From contig JAKLPV010000085.1 of assembly GCA_022013685.1 (NCBI GenBank), positions 1 through 64,000 of the forward strand: 64,000 bases of DNA, read 5' to 3'. The position numbers were made by a program, and so were the translations under genes. Positions 20,118 to 30,936 of this stretch are shown here, piece after piece. This DNA is from Anaerolineae bacterium (GTDB taxonomy: Bacteria; Chloroflexota; Anaerolineae; Anaerolineales; Villigracilaceae). Each line of letters begins with the position of its first letter. Positions within the stretch are counted from its first letter, which is position 1. Below the pieces are notes generated by a model. The model was not told the DNA's origin and made no database searches. It was given only the letters and a program-made list of their open reading frames with translations.

Positions 20118-20879
20118 ATGAGAATTTTGGTAACCAACGATGATGGTGTGCAGGCTCCCGGTTTGCTGGCGCTGGCGCAAGAAATGCGCAAGCTGGGCGA
20201 TGTCACCGTGCTGGCTCCCGACCGTAATTGGAGCGCCAGCGGGCACGTCAAGACCATGGAGCGCCCGCTGCGGGTGCGTGAAACACATCTGGCCGACGGA
20301 TCTGACGCTTATACCAGTGACGGCGCGCCATCCGATTGCGTGGCGCTGGCTGTCCTGGGGATTCTGGATGAGAAGTATGACCTGGTGGTATCGGGTATTA
20401 ACCCGAATGCCAATATCGGCCACGATGTGACCTATTCAGGCACGGTGACGGCGGCGATGGAAGCTGTTATTTCTGGCATTCCGGGTATTGCGGTTTCGCT
20501 CAATTCTCCACCCGAACATGGCGAGCGCGATTATGGCCCAGCGGCGCGCGCTGCCTTGCGGGTGGCTGAGAAAATCGTTAGCCAGCCCTTGCCTGAAGGT
20601 GTTTTGCTCAATGTTAACGTGCCATACCTGTATGATGATGAGTTCAAAGGCTTCATGGTCACTCGTCAGGGATTGCGCGTTTATAGGGATGCCCTGGTGC
20701 GACGCCAGGACCCGCGCGGCAGGCCCTACTACTGGATCGGCGGCGACTTCCCGACTGGCATTCCCGAAGACGGCACCGATGTCGGTGCGCTGGCGGCGGG
20801 CTACGTCTCGCTGACGCCCCTGCAACTGGATTTGACTGCCCGCGCTGCGCTCGACCCGCTTCGACAGATTGATTGGTAG
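20118..20879 (+). CDS. surE: 5'/3'-nucleotidase SurE
   Basis: MRILVTNDDGVQAPGLLALA, VLAPDRNWSASGH, YTSDGAPSDCVALA, SGINPNANIGHDVTYSGTVTAAME. Confidence 0.95.
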   Translation: MRILVTNDDGVQAPGLLALAQEMRKLGDVTVLAPDRNWSASGHVKTMERPLRVRETHLADGSDAYTSDGAPSDCVALAVLGILDEKYDLVVSGINPNANIGHDVTYSGTVTAAMEAVISGIPGIAVSLNSPPEHGERDYGPAARAALRVAEKIVSQPLPEGVLLNVNVPYLYDDEFKGFMVTRQGLRVYRDALVRRQDPRGRPYYWIGGDFPTGIPEDGTDVGALAAGYVSLTPLQLDLTARAALDPLRQIDW

Positions 20880-20888
20880 GAGGTACCC

Positions 20889-21239
20889 ATGCCCGGATTT
20901 TCTTCCCCGCCCAACCCATCAGTTTTTAATGCCCGCGTCTGGGAAATTGTGCGCCGAATTCCGGCTGGAAAGGTCTTGGCCTACGGACAAGTCGGCGCGC
21001 TCGTTCCTGTTCCAGATGGGATGAGCCTGAAAGATTACGATGCCTTCCGTGCCCGCTGGGTGGGCGGTGCCATGGCAGCCTGCCCAGATGAAGTTCCCTG
21101 GTGGCGAGTGGTCAATGCGCAAGGCAAAATCAGCCCGCGCCCGGGGGCCGAAGAACAGCGTGCCCTGCTTGAAGCCGAGGGCGTTACTTTCGATGAAAAA
21201 AGCCGCATTGATATGGCGCGTTTTGGCTGGAATCCTTGA
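20889..21239 (+). CDS. Alkyltransferase-like protein (MGMT fold lacking the alkyl-acceptor Cys)
   Basis: MGMT-fold sequence with VPWWRVVNAQGKIS in place of PCHRVV. Confidence 0.88.
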   Translation: MPGFSSPPNPSVFNARVWEIVRRIPAGKVLAYGQVGALVPVPDGMSLKDYDAFRARWVGGAMAACPDEVPWWRVVNAQGKISPRPGAEEQRALLEAEGVTFDEKSRIDMARFGWNP

Positions 21240-21325
21240 GCCTCAATAAAATATATACAAAAGACTAACAATATTTTAAGGTTAAAAGTATTGCATTTAA
21301 AAAATGGCTGTAGTATTATATAGAA

Positions 21326-21364
21326 GACAAACGTCAGGGTGCCCCCCTCACCCTGGCGTTTGTC
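21326..21364. terminator. Hairpin terminator
   Basis: GACAAACGTCAGGGTG-CCCCCCT-CACCCTGGCGTTTGTC. Confidence 0.7.
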
Positions 21365-21438
21365 ATTTAAGTTGTGTGGCAAGGGGTTATTGCCAGAAAA
21401 TCATTCGCTTGTTAAAATGAAAAGCGGAGATAAGAATT

Positions 21439-22650
21439 ATGACCACTGAATATAAATCCCCGCGTTGGAATTCCACCACCAAATTGTTGGCCGGCTTCAC
21501 CCTGGTTGCCATTGTTGCTTTTGCGCTGGCAAAATTCCAGGGGATTTTGCCGCCGTTGATCATGACTTTCCTGATGGTCTACCTGCTTTATCCGGTGGCT
21601 AATTTTTTAAAGAAAAAATTACATATCAAATGGGGGTTGGCCGTAGCGCTGGTTTATATCAGCCTTATATTGTTATTCTTGGCGCTGGCGACCATCAGTG
21701 GGTTCGAGCTGGTTTCACAGGTGCAAAGCCTGATCAAGATAGTTGAATCGAGCCTGACTGAATTGCCAGATTTGATCGAACAAATTTCTCACAATACTAT
21801 TGCCCTTGGGCCGCTGGTTTTTGAAATGAGTGCCTTGGACTTGAATAGCCTGAGCGGACAATTGATCGATGGGGCGCGGACAATGCTGGGCCGCACCGGC
21901 GAACTGCTCGGAACAGTAGCCGGCACGGCGCTCAATTCGTTGGCCTGGACAGCCTTTGTATTGTTGATGTCTTTTTTCATCCTTGCTGAGAGCGGTGGAT
22001 TGCCCGGAGGCATTTTGCGCGTTGATGCTTTTGAATACACCGCTGATCTCAACCGGATGAAAAAAGAGCTGACAAACGTGTGGAATGCTTTCCTGCGCGG
22101 GCAAATTATTCTGGTCAGCACAGCGATCATTCTTTATACGGTGGTTCTAAGCATTTTGGGTGTCCGTTACGCCCTTGGGCTGGCTCTGCTGACCGGTGCG
22201 GCGCGTTTTCTCCCTTATGTCGGCCCGGCGATTGCCTGGACGGTAATGGCGCTGGTGGCTTTTTTTCAGGCTTATAAACCGTTTGGCTTGTCTGACGTGG
22301 CTTACACCTTGATCGTTTTGGCTGTGGCCTGGGTGATTGATTCCATCTTTGACAATTTGGTCTCCCCGCGCATCATGGCTGATGCGATTAAGGTACACCC
22401 GGCGGAGGTGTTGGTGGCTGCGATCATTGCCCTCGATTTGCTCGGGGTGCTGGGTGTTGTAATTGCCGCGCCGATGCTGGCTACCCTGCAACTACTTGCC
22501 CGCTATGTCATACGCAAACTATTTGATATTGACCCCTGGGATGGCCTGCTGGACGCGCCGCAGCCCCAACCTTTGCGCGAACAAATCAGCAATTGGTGGA
22601 ATAACTTGCGCACAATATGGCAAAAATTAAGGGAAAAGATTCGTAAATAA
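21439..22650 (+). CDS. AI-2E family transporter
   Basis: ILPPLIMTFLMVYLLYPVANFL, LPYVGPAIAWTVMALVAF, DNLVSPRIMADAIKVHPAEVLVAAIIALDLLGVLGVVIAAPMLA. Confidence 0.9.
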   Translation: MTTEYKSPRWNSTTKLLAGFTLVAIVAFALAKFQGILPPLIMTFLMVYLLYPVANFLKKKLHIKWGLAVALVYISLILLFLALATISGFELVSQVQSLIKIVESSLTELPDLIEQISHNTIALGPLVFEMSALDLNSLSGQLIDGARTMLGRTGELLGTVAGTALNSLAWTAFVLLMSFFILAESGGLPGGILRVDAFEYTADLNRMKKELTNVWNAFLRGQIILVSTAIILYTVVLSILGVRYALGLALLTGAARFLPYVGPAIAWTVMALVAFFQAYKPFGLSDVAYTLIVLAVAWVIDSIFDNLVSPRIMADAIKVHPAEVLVAAIIALDLLGVLGVVIAAPMLATLQLLARYVIRKLFDIDPWDGLLDAPQPQPLREQISNWWNNLRTIWQKLREKIRK

Positions 22651-22697
22651 GTGGTAGACTATTCCATAATAATCAACAATTTGAAAGGAGCGAAATC

Positions 22698-22880
22698 ATG
22701 ACCAAGAATACCGAGCCTATGACCGAAACCCTGGCCGAGACCGAGAACTATCTGGTCTGGAAAGCCGATGAACCCGATGGTGAAACCACCTATCATGTCG
22801 AACTGGGCAACATGACCATCCATTTCTTCAAAGAAGAGTGGGAAGAGTTCCTCGAACTGGCCCGCGCCCTGCAGGCCTAA
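22698..22880 (+). CDS. Small conserved-type hypothetical protein (60 aa)
   Basis: GAAAGGAG RBS, ORF followed directly by a strong terminator. Confidence 0.65.
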   Translation: MTKNTEPMTETLAETENYLVWKADEPDGETTYHVELGNMTIHFFKEEWEEFLELARALQA

Positions 22881-22892
22881 ACCTGCCAGCGC

Positions 22893-22934
22893 AAAAAAAC
22901 GCGTCTCCTGCATTTTGAGGAGACGCGTTTTTTA
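22893..22934. terminator. Bidirectional rho-independent terminator
   Basis: AAAAAACGCGTCTCCT-gcattttg-AGGAGACGCGTTTTTT. Confidence 0.9.
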
Positions 22935-22952
22935 TTTTACAACAGGCCGTTT

Positions 22953-23324
22953 TTAGCGTTTATCGTCTTTGAAGAAGGTTGTCAGGATGACGCTGACGAT
23001 GCTCACGATCAACCCGCCCAGGAATGCAGGCCAGAAGCCATCGACGGTGAAACCTGCGCCAAAATTCAACCCGATCAGGCCGGTCAGCCAGAAGAGGGCG
23101 GTATTTATGACCAGCGTGAACAACCCAAGGGTCAGGATGATCAATGGGCAGGTCAGGAACTTCAGGATGGGGCGCACCAGGGCGTTGAGCAGGCCAAAGA
23201 TGAAGGCCAGGCCAAGATAAGAAACCCAGTTTGTGCCGGGCACAGCCTGAATGCCATCCACAAACGAAACAGCGGCGTACAGCGCTACAGCGTTAATCAA
23301 TAAGCGAATCAAAAATTTGTTCAT
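22953..23324 (-). CDS. Phage holin family / four-TM membrane protein
   Basis: LIRLLINAVALYAAVSFVDGI, FIFGLLNALVRPILKFLTCPLIILTLGLFTLVINTALFWLTG. Confidence 0.85.
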   Translation of the reverse strand: MNKFLIRLLINAVALYAAVSFVDGIQAVPGTNWVSYLGLAFIFGLLNALVRPILKFLTCPLIILTLGLFTLVINTALFWLTGLIGLNFGAGFTVDGFWPAFLGGLIVSIVSVILTTFFKDDKR

Positions 23325-23384
23325 TTTTCTCTCCTTAATCCTTGCAAAGGCAGCAAGTTGACTATTTTGTTATACGGATGGGAA

Positions 23385-24374
23385 TCAATTTGGTTGCTGG
23401 CCGGGAGTTTCCATCCAAAGCAGGGTGCGCTGGGAGGTAAACCCTGCCGCGCGAATGGCATCGTCGGCGGGGCCGGCCGGGTATTCGAGGCGCAGCCCGC
23501 CCAGGTGCGAAAACCTGCGCCGGGCGTACAGCAATAATTCAGACAAGCTTTCGCTATCGGGGCGCGGCGGACAGGCCAGCCAGGTATGCGGCGTTTGCCC
23601 GCCCTGGTAGCGGCAACTGGCCACCCCGCGCAACTGACCGTCGGCTTCGATTGCCCACTGTGAAACCTCTATATCGGCCAGCAGACGATAAAACCCGTCC
23701 CACAGGTAAGGGCCAAAGGAAGACCAGGTTTGTTGTTGGGTATACCAATCCATATCGCTCGGATAGGTGCGTTCCAGCCAGTTACGCTGTGAGTCCCAAT
23801 CGCGAAGCGCGCGCGGGCGGATCTTGAAGGTTGTTTCCGGATTGTTTTTTTGCAAATTGCCTGCGGGTGCGTGCCATTCGGTGCGGCGCATACGCTCTCT
23901 GAAACCGAGGTCACGGTACATGCTGATAGCGCCGGGGTTATCGTCGCGTACGTGCAGCCAAAGAGCGTTGGCGTCTTTTTCGCGGGCGCGCCGCATTGCC
24001 ATCTCGGTAAGAATCCGCCCAATACCGCGGCGACGATAGTCCGGGTGGGTGGCGACGTTGGCGATCAGGTAAATGCGCCTCCCCTGGCGATGAAACGGAA
24101 CCAGGCTGACGTTGCCGACCACTTTCCCATGATCTTCCCAAACAAAACCCGAAAGCGGCAGGGAGATGATGTCCACGACATGCGGGGCCCAGTTGAGGAA
24201 AACATTATCGTGGGCGCGGCGGCGCATCTCGTTCAGGTTTGAGCGCCCACTCGAATCGAGTGTTTCTTTGAAACACAGCTCGATCAGGTCTGCCACAGCG
24301 GGCAAATCGCGTAGTATGTTGAGCGGGCGCATTTGGCCGGGAATTCCCGGCGAGGCGGTCAATGTCAGGTCCAT
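23385..24374 (-). CDS. GNAT family N-acetyltransferase
   Basis: LIANVATHPDYRRRGIGRILTEMAMRRAREKDANALWLHVRDDNPGAISMYRDLGFRE. Confidence 0.9.
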   Translation of the reverse strand: MDLTLTASPGIPGQMRPLNILRDLPAVADLIELCFKETLDSSGRSNLNEMRRRAHDNVFLNWAPHVVDIISLPLSGFVWEDHGKVVGNVSLVPFHRQGRRIYLIANVATHPDYRRRGIGRILTEMAMRRAREKDANALWLHVRDDNPGAISMYRDLGFRERMRRTEWHAPAGNLQKNNPETTFKIRPRALRDWDSQRNWLERTYPSDMDWYTQQQTWSSFGPYLWDGFYRLLADIEVSQWAIEADGQLRGVASCRYQGGQTPHTWLACPPRPDSESLSELLLYARRRFSHLGGLRLEYPAGPADDAIRAAGFTSQRTLLWMETPGQQPN

Positions 24375-24528
24375 TATGATAATTATAATGCTGGGCCAGA
24401 ATCAAGTGTAGAATATACTCATATAGATTTCTTACGCTGTTCTGTGGGTTCGTCAACAGCCCTTTGCTATAATTTGATCCTAAGGCAATTAATTGTTTTG
24501 TTCCGAAAATAGAGAAGGAAAACTGTTT

Positions 24529-26952
24529 ATGATGCGATTTGACCGCTTTACCGAACGCGCCCAGGAAGCCGCCCAGCGCGCGGCGGAAATTATCCAACGT
24601 TACGGCCATAATCAGATCGATACCGAGCACATCCTGCTGGCCCTGATTGAACAACCAGGCGGCGTTATTCCGCAAATCCTTGAAACCTTGAACGTCAACG
24701 CCCAGGCGCTGGCCGACCGTCTGGATGCGACCTTGCGCGCCAGCCCAAAGGCTAATATTTTTGGCGGCGGAGCCGGGCAAATTTTCATTACTCCGCGTGT
24801 CAAACGGATCATTGACCTGGCTAACGAGGAAGCCAACCGCCTCAAAGATGAGTACATTTCGACAGAGCACATCTTCCTGGCGATTTTAACCGAGCGTAAC
24901 ACGCCTGCAGCCCGCATCTTGGAAACAACGGGAATTACCCGTGAGCGGGTTTATGAGGCTATTCAGCAGATGCGCGGCGGACAGCGTGTAACTGACCCAC
25001 AGGCCGAGACGCGCTACCGCACCCTCGAGAAATACTCGCGTGACCTGACCCAGATGGCGCGCGAAGGCAAGCTCGACCCGGTTATTGGCCGCGACAAAGA
25101 GATTTTGCGCCTGATCCAAATCCTTTCACGGCGCACGAAGAATAACCCGGTACTGATTGGCGAGGCCGGGGTGGGAAAGACCGCCATTGTCGAAGGCCTG
25201 GCGCAGAAAATCGAAAGCAACGATGTCCCTGAGATTCTTTCCGGCAAGAAAGTGGTTGCGCTCGATCTAGGCGCAATGATCGCCGGGTCGCGTTTTCGCG
25301 GCGAATTCGAAGAACGCCTGAAGGCGGTCATCGAAGAAGTGCAACGTTCTGAAGGCGACATCATCATGATGATCGATGAGTTGCACACGGTGGTTGGAGC
25401 GGGCGCAGCCCAGGGTGCGATGGATGCCTCGAATATGCTCAAACCGGCACTGGCGCGCGGAGAATTGCAGTGTATTGGCGCGACCACGCTGGATGAGTTC
25501 CACAAGCACATCGAAAAAGACCCTGCCCTGGAACGGCGTTTTGCGCCAATCTATGTAGATGAGCCGAACGTTGAAGACACGATCAAAATGTTGATGGGTC
25601 TGCGTGATCGCTATGAAGCCCATCACAAAGTCCGCTTTTCGGACGATGCCCTGAAAGCGGCGGCCCAACTGGCGGACCGCTACGTGACTGACCGTCACCT
25701 GCCTGATAAAGCCATAGACCTGATAGATGAGGCCGCCGCCAAATTGCGCGTGGCGCTCTATTCCATGCCGCCCGAACTGAAAAGTCTTAAGAATGACATC
25801 GACCGCCTGGCGGCAGAGGAAGAACAGGCTGGCCTGGCACGCGAATATGAACGGGCCGCCCAAAAGAAATCGGAACGCCTGCGCATAGAGGGCGAATACA
25901 AATCCCTGCGCGATCAGTGGGAACGCGAACACCACATCGATGAGGTGGTGGATGTGCAGGATATTGCCGAGGTCGTCAATCAATGGACGGGAATCCCGGT
26001 AACCCAGATGATGGAAACCGAATCGGCCAAACTCCTGCAAATGGAAGAGCGCCTGCACGAGCGCATTATTGGCCAGGAAGAAGCCATCCATGCAATTAGC
26101 GACGCCATCCGTCGGGCGCGCTCCGGGTTGAAAGACCCGTCCCGTCCAATTGGCTCGTTTATCTTCATCGGCCCTTCAGGCGTTGGCAAGACCGAGCTGG
26201 CCAAGGCCCTGGCCTGGTTCATGTTCGATGACGAAGACGCAATGGTACGTATCGACATGAGCGAATATCGTGAGCAGCATACGGCCAGCCGCCTGTTTGG
26301 CGCGCCTCCCGGCTATGTTGGTTACGAGGAAGGCGGACAACTGACTGAGGCCGTGCGCCGCCGCCCCTATCGGGTGGTACTCTTCGACGAGGTGGAAAAA
26401 GCCCACCCCGAAGTGTGGAACTCCTTGCTGCAAATCCTGGATGATGGCCGCCTGACCGATGGGCAAGGCAATGTGGTTGATTTCCGCAACACGGTCATTA
26501 TCATGACATCCAACCTCGGCACGGAATTTGTTCGCAAGAGCGGCGCGCTGGGTTTCCTGCAGCGCACTGACAATGATGATGTGCGCGAATCGCACGAAAA
26601 GATCGAGCGCGCCCTGAAAGGCACCTTCCGGCCCGAATTCCTGAACCGTATCGATGAAATCATCATGTTCTCGCCGCTGACGGTCGAACAGATGGAGTAC
26701 ATCGTCGACTTGCAGATGAATGAAGTCCAGAGTCGGCTGGACGAGTACAAAATCACGGTTACACTCAGCCCAGAAGCGCGCACATGGCTGGCCAAGGAGG
26801 GTTACGACCCGGCCTTTGGTGCACGCCCGCTGCGCAGGGCCATCCAGAAATTTGTTGAAAGTCCGCTTTCGATGGAGCTTCTGGCGGGCAAGTTTACCCA
26901 GGGTGGTTCGGTCAAGGTGGATGTGGCCGATGACAAACTTTTGTTTGGGTAA
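24529..26952 (+). CDS. clpC: ATP-dependent Clp protease ATP-binding subunit ClpC
   Basis: Clp N-domain, two Walker A motifs ([16 protein letters not shown]), [53 protein letters not shown]. Confidence 0.95.
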   Translation: MMRFDRFTERAQEAAQRAAEIIQRYGHNQIDTEHILLALIEQPGGVIPQILETLNVNAQALADRLDATLRASPKANIFGGGAGQIFITPRVKRIIDLANEEANRLKDEYISTEHIFLAILTERNTPAARILETTGITRERVYEAIQQMRGGQRVTDPQAETRYRTLEKYSRDLTQMAREGKLDPVIGRDKEILRLIQILSRRTKNNPVLIGEAGVGKTAIVEGLAQKIESNDVPEILSGKKVVALDLGAMIAGSRFRGEFEERLKAVIEEVQRSEGDIIMMIDELHTVVGAGAAQGAMDASNMLKPALARGELQCIGATTLDEFHKHIEKDPALERRFAPIYVDEPNVEDTIKMLMGLRDRYEAHHKVRFSDDALKAAAQLADRYVTDRHLPDKAIDLIDEAAAKLRVALYSMPPELKSLKNDIDRLAAEEEQAGLAREYERAAQKKSERLRIEGEYKSLRDQWEREHHIDEVVDVQDIAEVVNQWTGIPVTQMMETESAKLLQMEERLHERIIGQEEAIHAISDAIRRARSGLKDPSRPIGSFIFIGPSGVGKTELAKALAWFMFDDEDAMVRIDMSEYREQHTASRLFGAPPGYVGYEEGGQLTEAVRRRPYRVVLFDEVEKAHPEVWNSLLQILDDGRLTDGQGNVVDFRNTVIIMTSNLGTEFVRKSGALGFLQRTDNDDVRESHEKIERALKGTFRPEFLNRIDEIIMFSPLTVEQMEYIVDLQMNEVQSRLDEYKITVTLSPEARTWLAKEGYDPAFGARPLRRAIQKFVESPLSMELLAGKFTQGGSVKVDVADDKLLFG

Positions 26953-26992
26953 AACACCAGCGGGTATGTAACACGAGTGCTGCTGTAAATAG

Positions 26993-27027
26993 AAAGTGTG
27001 CAAGAGAAAATCTCCTGCACACTTTTT
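26993..27027 (+). terminator. Rho-independent terminator after clpC
   Basis: AAAGTGTGCA-agagaaaatctcc-TGCACACTTTTTT. Confidence 0.75.
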
Positions 27028-27044
27028 TGTTCACTTAACGGTTG

Positions 27045-27199
27045 CTACTCGGAATTCACCTTCCACCAGGTAGCCGCCATACCGACAACGGTCAGCACCG
27101 CCTAGGCCAGGGCCGATTCTGTCCAACTGAATTCGAGCCAGAAGCCCATCACAAAATAAACAGGAAGATGAACAATCCGATCAGAAGGGTGACATTCAT
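27045..27199 (-). pseudogene. Decayed small membrane-protein gene (frameshift plus in-frame TAG)
   Basis: ATG 27199 overlaps the upstream methyltransferase TGA (ATGA). Frame MNVTLLIGLFIFLFIL* continues in another frame as VMGFWLEFSWTESALA*AVLTVVGMAATWWKVNSE*. Confidence 0.5.
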
Positions 27200-28101
27200 G
27201 CCAACGGCTCCCTGAAATCATAGATTCCATCGCGGAAAGCCCAGCGGCGGCCACAGCCGGGGCAATCAAGGTGGTCGCCCCGGTCAGTGAGTGGGTGGGT
27301 GGTACATTCGGGGCATTGGAAACATTCGATGATGTTGTGGCGCAAGATATTATCTTGTGCTACTTGCGCTACGATGGCTTTCACAAACACGCTGGGAGTC
27401 AGTTGCCAGAGTGAACCAGTCGGTTGGACCAGGCCGTCCATGGCGGCCAGCAGGCTGGCAGGCAGGATGCGTTTCAACAGTCCCATCCGAAAGTGTGAAA
27501 CGGTCAATGTTTTTTCGATGCTGAAGCCAAGCTTAACCAGCCACTGGCGGATGGCCCTGGGATGGAAATCGAAGTTGAGCGCAACAAACTCGACCGGTTC
27601 AAGCGTGAACGGACTCCAGGTCTGTTTTCTGAGCCAGTAGCGCAGGATGGCTTTCAGATTGAGTTTGTTGGCAAACTCCAGAATGAAATTTGCGCCGGGG
27701 GCAAGCACGCGCCGCACCTGGGCCAGGGCTTTGGGGGCGTCAGCCATGTGGTGCAGGGCGCGGATCATGGTCGCTCCGTCGAACAGGCTGTCCACAAAGG
27801 GTATTTTGTAAATATCGGCGGCAACGTAAATATAGCGGGCAGAATCGCCCAATCGCGCGCGGGCCTGGGCCAGTTGGGTGCGCGAATAGTCGAGCAGGAC
27901 GATTTGCTCGTAGCCCGCATAGCGAGGCGTATTTCGTCCCGCGCCAGCGCCAAGTTCAAGTAGAAGATGCCCGGAGTCGGGCAGAATCCGCCGCAAGGCG
28001 ATTGCCTCAGCCTGGTCTTCGTAGGCGCGTCCGCCCTGATCCCAGAACGTGGTTTGGTAGTCGGAGCCTTCGTAATCGCAAACCGGAGGGGATTTAGTCA
28101 T
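27196..28101 (-). CDS. SAM-dependent methyltransferase with C-terminal Trm112-like zinc ribbon
   Basis: LLELGAGAGRNTPRY SAM motif; C-terminal CPECTTHPLTDRGDHLDCPGCGRRWAFRDGIYDFR. Confidence 0.85.
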   Translation of the reverse strand: MTKSPPVCDYEGSDYQTTFWDQGGRAYEDQAEAIALRRILPDSGHLLLELGAGAGRNTPRYAGYEQIVLLDYSRTQLAQARARLGDSARYIYVAADIYKIPFVDSLFDGATMIRALHHMADAPKALAQVRRVLAPGANFILEFANKLNLKAILRYWLRKQTWSPFTLEPVEFVALNFDFHPRAIRQWLVKLGFSIEKTLTVSHFRMGLLKRILPASLLAAMDGLVQPTGSLWQLTPSVFVKAIVAQVAQDNILRHNIIECFQCPECTTHPLTDRGDHLDCPGCGRRWAFRDGIYDFREPLA

Positions 28102-29396
28102 TACCTTCCAATCGCCCGATACTTGAAACCCATCGCCCGCACGGTTGCCGGATCGTAGATATTGCGAGCATCCATGATAACCGGGGTCTTGAGCAGGCCC
28201 TTGACCTTTTCGAGGTCAAGTTGTTTGAACTCGTTCCATTCGGTGACAACGATCAGCGCATCGCAGTCCTTCGCCATTTCGTATGGGTTCTTGAACATTT
28301 GCACGGCGGGCAGGAGCAGTGCGGCCACATCCATGGCTACCGGGTCATAACCGCGCACGGTGGCCCCGGCGTTGCTTAGTTCCTGGGCAATATCCATGGA
28401 GGGCGCATCGCGCATATCATCGGTATTGGGTTTGAAGGCCAGGCCGAGCAACCCGATGGTCTTGCCCTTGAGCGCGCCATCCAGCAACTCTTCAGTCCAG
28501 CGCACAATAGCCTTACGGCGGTCGTAGTTGACATCGGTGACCACGTTCAAGATACGCGGATCGAGGCCTTTTTCTTCGGCCATGTAAGCCAGGGCCAGCA
28601 CATCTTTCGGGAAACAGGAACCGCCCCAACCCAGGCCCGCATCGAGGAAGTGGCGGCCAATGCGGGCGTCGTAGCCCATGCCGGCGGCAACTTCTTTGAC
28701 ATCTGCGCCATACGCTTCACAGATCTCGGCGATTTCGTTGATGAACGAGATTTTGGTTGCCAGAAAAGCATTCGATGCGTACTTGATCATTTCAGCGGTG
28801 CGCAGGTCGGTGATGACGATGGGCGCGCGCAAGGGCAGGTGCAGTTGGGCTACCTTATTGGCGGCCTCGCGGTCGAAGGAACCGATCACGTTGCGGTGCG
28901 GTTGCATAAAATCACCAATAGCCGAGCCTTCGCGCAAGAATTCGGGGCAGGAGACAACCGCGAAATCGATCGGTCTGGGCTGTTCGCGCTTGATGATGTC
29001 CGCCACCCAATCGCCGGTACCGATCGGCACGGTCGATTTGTTGATGATGATCAGCGGGGACTTCATGTTCTCGGCGATGGATTTGGCCGCTGCGGCGACA
29101 TACTGCAAATCGGCTTCGCCATTGACTCCGGATGGGGTCCCGACAGCGATAAAGACAAACTCGCTGTTTTTTAGCGCTTCGGCATAATCGGTCGTAAACG
29201 AGAGCCGTCCGGCGTTGACGTTGCGCCGCACCAGTTCTTCCAGCCCCGGTTCGTAAATGGGCATGATGCCCTTTTTGAGATTTTCGACACGTTCGGGGTT
29301 GACATCCAGCGCAACAACCCGGTTGCCCAGGTCTGAAAAGCACGCGCCCGTCACCAGGCCGACGTATCCGACACCAACAACGCAAATTTGCTTCAT
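28101..29396 (-). CDS. ugd: UDP-glucose/GDP-mannose dehydrogenase family (UDP-glucose 6-dehydrogenase)
   Basis: [46 protein letters not shown] active-site Cys, [16 protein letters not shown]. Confidence 0.94.
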   Translation of the reverse strand: MKQICVVGVGYVGLVTGACFSDLGNRVVALDVNPERVENLKKGIMPIYEPGLEELVRRNVNAGRLSFTTDYAEALKNSEFVFIAVGTPSGVNGEADLQYVAAAAKSIAENMKSPLIIINKSTVPIGTGDWVADIIKREQPRPIDFAVVSCPEFLREGSAIGDFMQPHRNVIGSFDREAANKVAQLHLPLRAPIVITDLRTAEMIKYASNAFLATKISFINEIAEICEAYGADVKEVAAGMGYDARIGRHFLDAGLGWGGSCFPKDVLALAYMAEEKGLDPRILNVVTDVNYDRRKAIVRWTEELLDGALKGKTIGLLGLAFKPNTDDMRDAPSMDIAQELSNAGATVRGYDPVAMDVAALLLPAVQMFKNPYEMAKDCDALIVVTEWNEFKQLDLEKVKGLLKTPVIMDARNIYDPATVRAMGFKYRAIGR

Positions 29397-29481
29397 AATT
29401 TTCCTCTGTTAAATTTAGTATGGAAATGCCAAAAAGGCCCTATTCTAATGCCAGGGTTGAGTAAGTTTTATTGTCGCAAAG

Positions 29482-30240
29482 TTAGAAGATTCCGAAGAAA
29501 CCCATCCCCAGTGCGGTCAATGTGCCAAAAATGAACAAAACAATAGCCAGCGCTGTCACGGTCTGCACACTGCCATGCTCATCTTGCAGGCTCAGGAGCG
29601 GGTAAAGCCCTTCCACGACCAGTTTGGGGCCGCCAAACCAGGTGAAGATCAGGCCGCCGAGCAGGCCGCCAAGATGGCCCCAATTGTCGATGCCGGGTTG
29701 CAAGCCAATGACAAAGTTGATGCCCGCGATGACGAGCACATTTTGCAAAGCTGCGCGCGCCTGGTTGCCAAACAGTTCGCGATGGCGGTACAAGAAAACT
29801 GCCTGCGCGCCAAGCAAGCCAAAGACAGCAGTGGAAGCTCCCAGCGAGGGATTGGGTGAGATCAGAAAAGAAAGCACATTCCCAGCGAAAGCGCCCGCCA
29901 GGTAGAGCAACAGATAACGCCCGTGGCCGAAGAAACGCTCCAGGCCGCTGCCAATCACCACCAGAGCATACATATTAAAACCAATATGCATGATCGAACC
30001 GTGCAGCAGCGCCGGAGTGAAGAGCCGCCACAACTGGCCCTCAACGATAAGCTCGTTGATTTTCATGCCCAGGACAGCAGGAACATCTGTCCCCAACAGC
30101 GCTTCGCTCAACATTTGGGCCAGATAGATCAGAATGGTCAGTCCCAGAATGGTGTAAGTTACATACGGGACACCCTGCGGCATTGCAAGGCGCGCGGACT
30201 GTTGAGGCGGATACCCTTCAGGGGGTTGTTGTTCGTACAT
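29482..30240 (-). CDS. Rhomboid family intramembrane serine protease
   Basis: HIGFNMYALVVIG, LGASTAVFGLLGAQ (Ser), NWGHLGGLLGG (His). Confidence 0.93.
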   Translation of the reverse strand: MYEQQPPEGYPPQQSARLAMPQGVPYVTYTILGLTILIYLAQMLSEALLGTDVPAVLGMKINELIVEGQLWRLFTPALLHGSIMHIGFNMYALVVIGSGLERFFGHGRYLLLYLAGAFAGNVLSFLISPNPSLGASTAVFGLLGAQAVFLYRHRELFGNQARAALQNVLVIAGINFVIGLQPGIDNWGHLGGLLGGLIFTWFGGPKLVVEGLYPLLSLQDEHGSVQTVTALAIVLFIFGTLTALGMGFFGIF

Positions 30241-30857
30241 TAAAGGCTCACATTTCTTTGGCTAACACGGTGATGCTCGGCGGAGATGATTGCGCGAATG
30301 GTATCCACTGTGTCATCAAGAAAAAACTCGTGGTTGATAACCACATAATCGAACTCATCCACCCGCTTTAGTTCCTGGCGGGCAGTGGCAATGCGCAGGC
30401 TGAGGCTCTCAGCAGTTTCGCTTTTGCGGGTTTCCAGACGATGCACCAATTCGTTTGCGTTTTCAGTGGTCAGGAAAACCAGGATGGCATCTGGCGCAAG
30501 TTTGCGAATGGTGGCTGCGCCCTGCACATCGATACGCATGATGACATCCTTGCCGCTGGACAGGGCCTCGCGCACCTGCTGTTTGGGAATGCCCTTATAG
30601 TCGTTGTAAACGATGGCATATTCCAGTAATTCGTCTTCATCGATCATGCGGGCAAATTCTTCTTTTAAAAGAAAGAAATAATCCTGCCCGTGTACTTCAT
30701 TGGCGCGGCGCGGACGGGTGGTGGCTGTGACCACAAAGTGGAAAGGCAGTTCACGCTCTTTCATGCGCTGCAAGACAGTATCCTTGCCGACACCCGAAGG
30801 GCCAGAGACAACAATCAATAACGGTTGGGGATGGAGGACATCGAATTCGTCAGTCAT
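30240..30857 (-). CDS. gmk: Guanylate kinase
   Basis: LIVVSGPSGVGKDTVLQRM, ATTRPRRANEVHGQDYFFL, MRIDVQGAATIRKL. Confidence 0.95.
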   Translation of the reverse strand: MTDEFDVLHPQPLLIVVSGPSGVGKDTVLQRMKERELPFHFVVTATTRPRRANEVHGQDYFFLLKEEFARMIDEDELLEYAIVYNDYKGIPKQQVREALSSGKDVIMRIDVQGAATIRKLAPDAILVFLTTENANELVHRLETRKSETAESLSLRIATARQELKRVDEFDYVVINHEFFLDDTVDTIRAIISAEHHRVSQRNVSL

Positions 30858-30936
30858 CCTGCTATTTTACCGCCAAACTGGCTCTCCTTGCCCCGTAAAA
30901 TAAGACGGACTCCCCCGAGCCTGCCTGCGGCGATTC

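Noticed and set aside
25267-27003. Long minus-strand ORFs opposite clpC (274 and 275 aa)
   Set aside because: Complementary to highly conserved clpC coding sequence.
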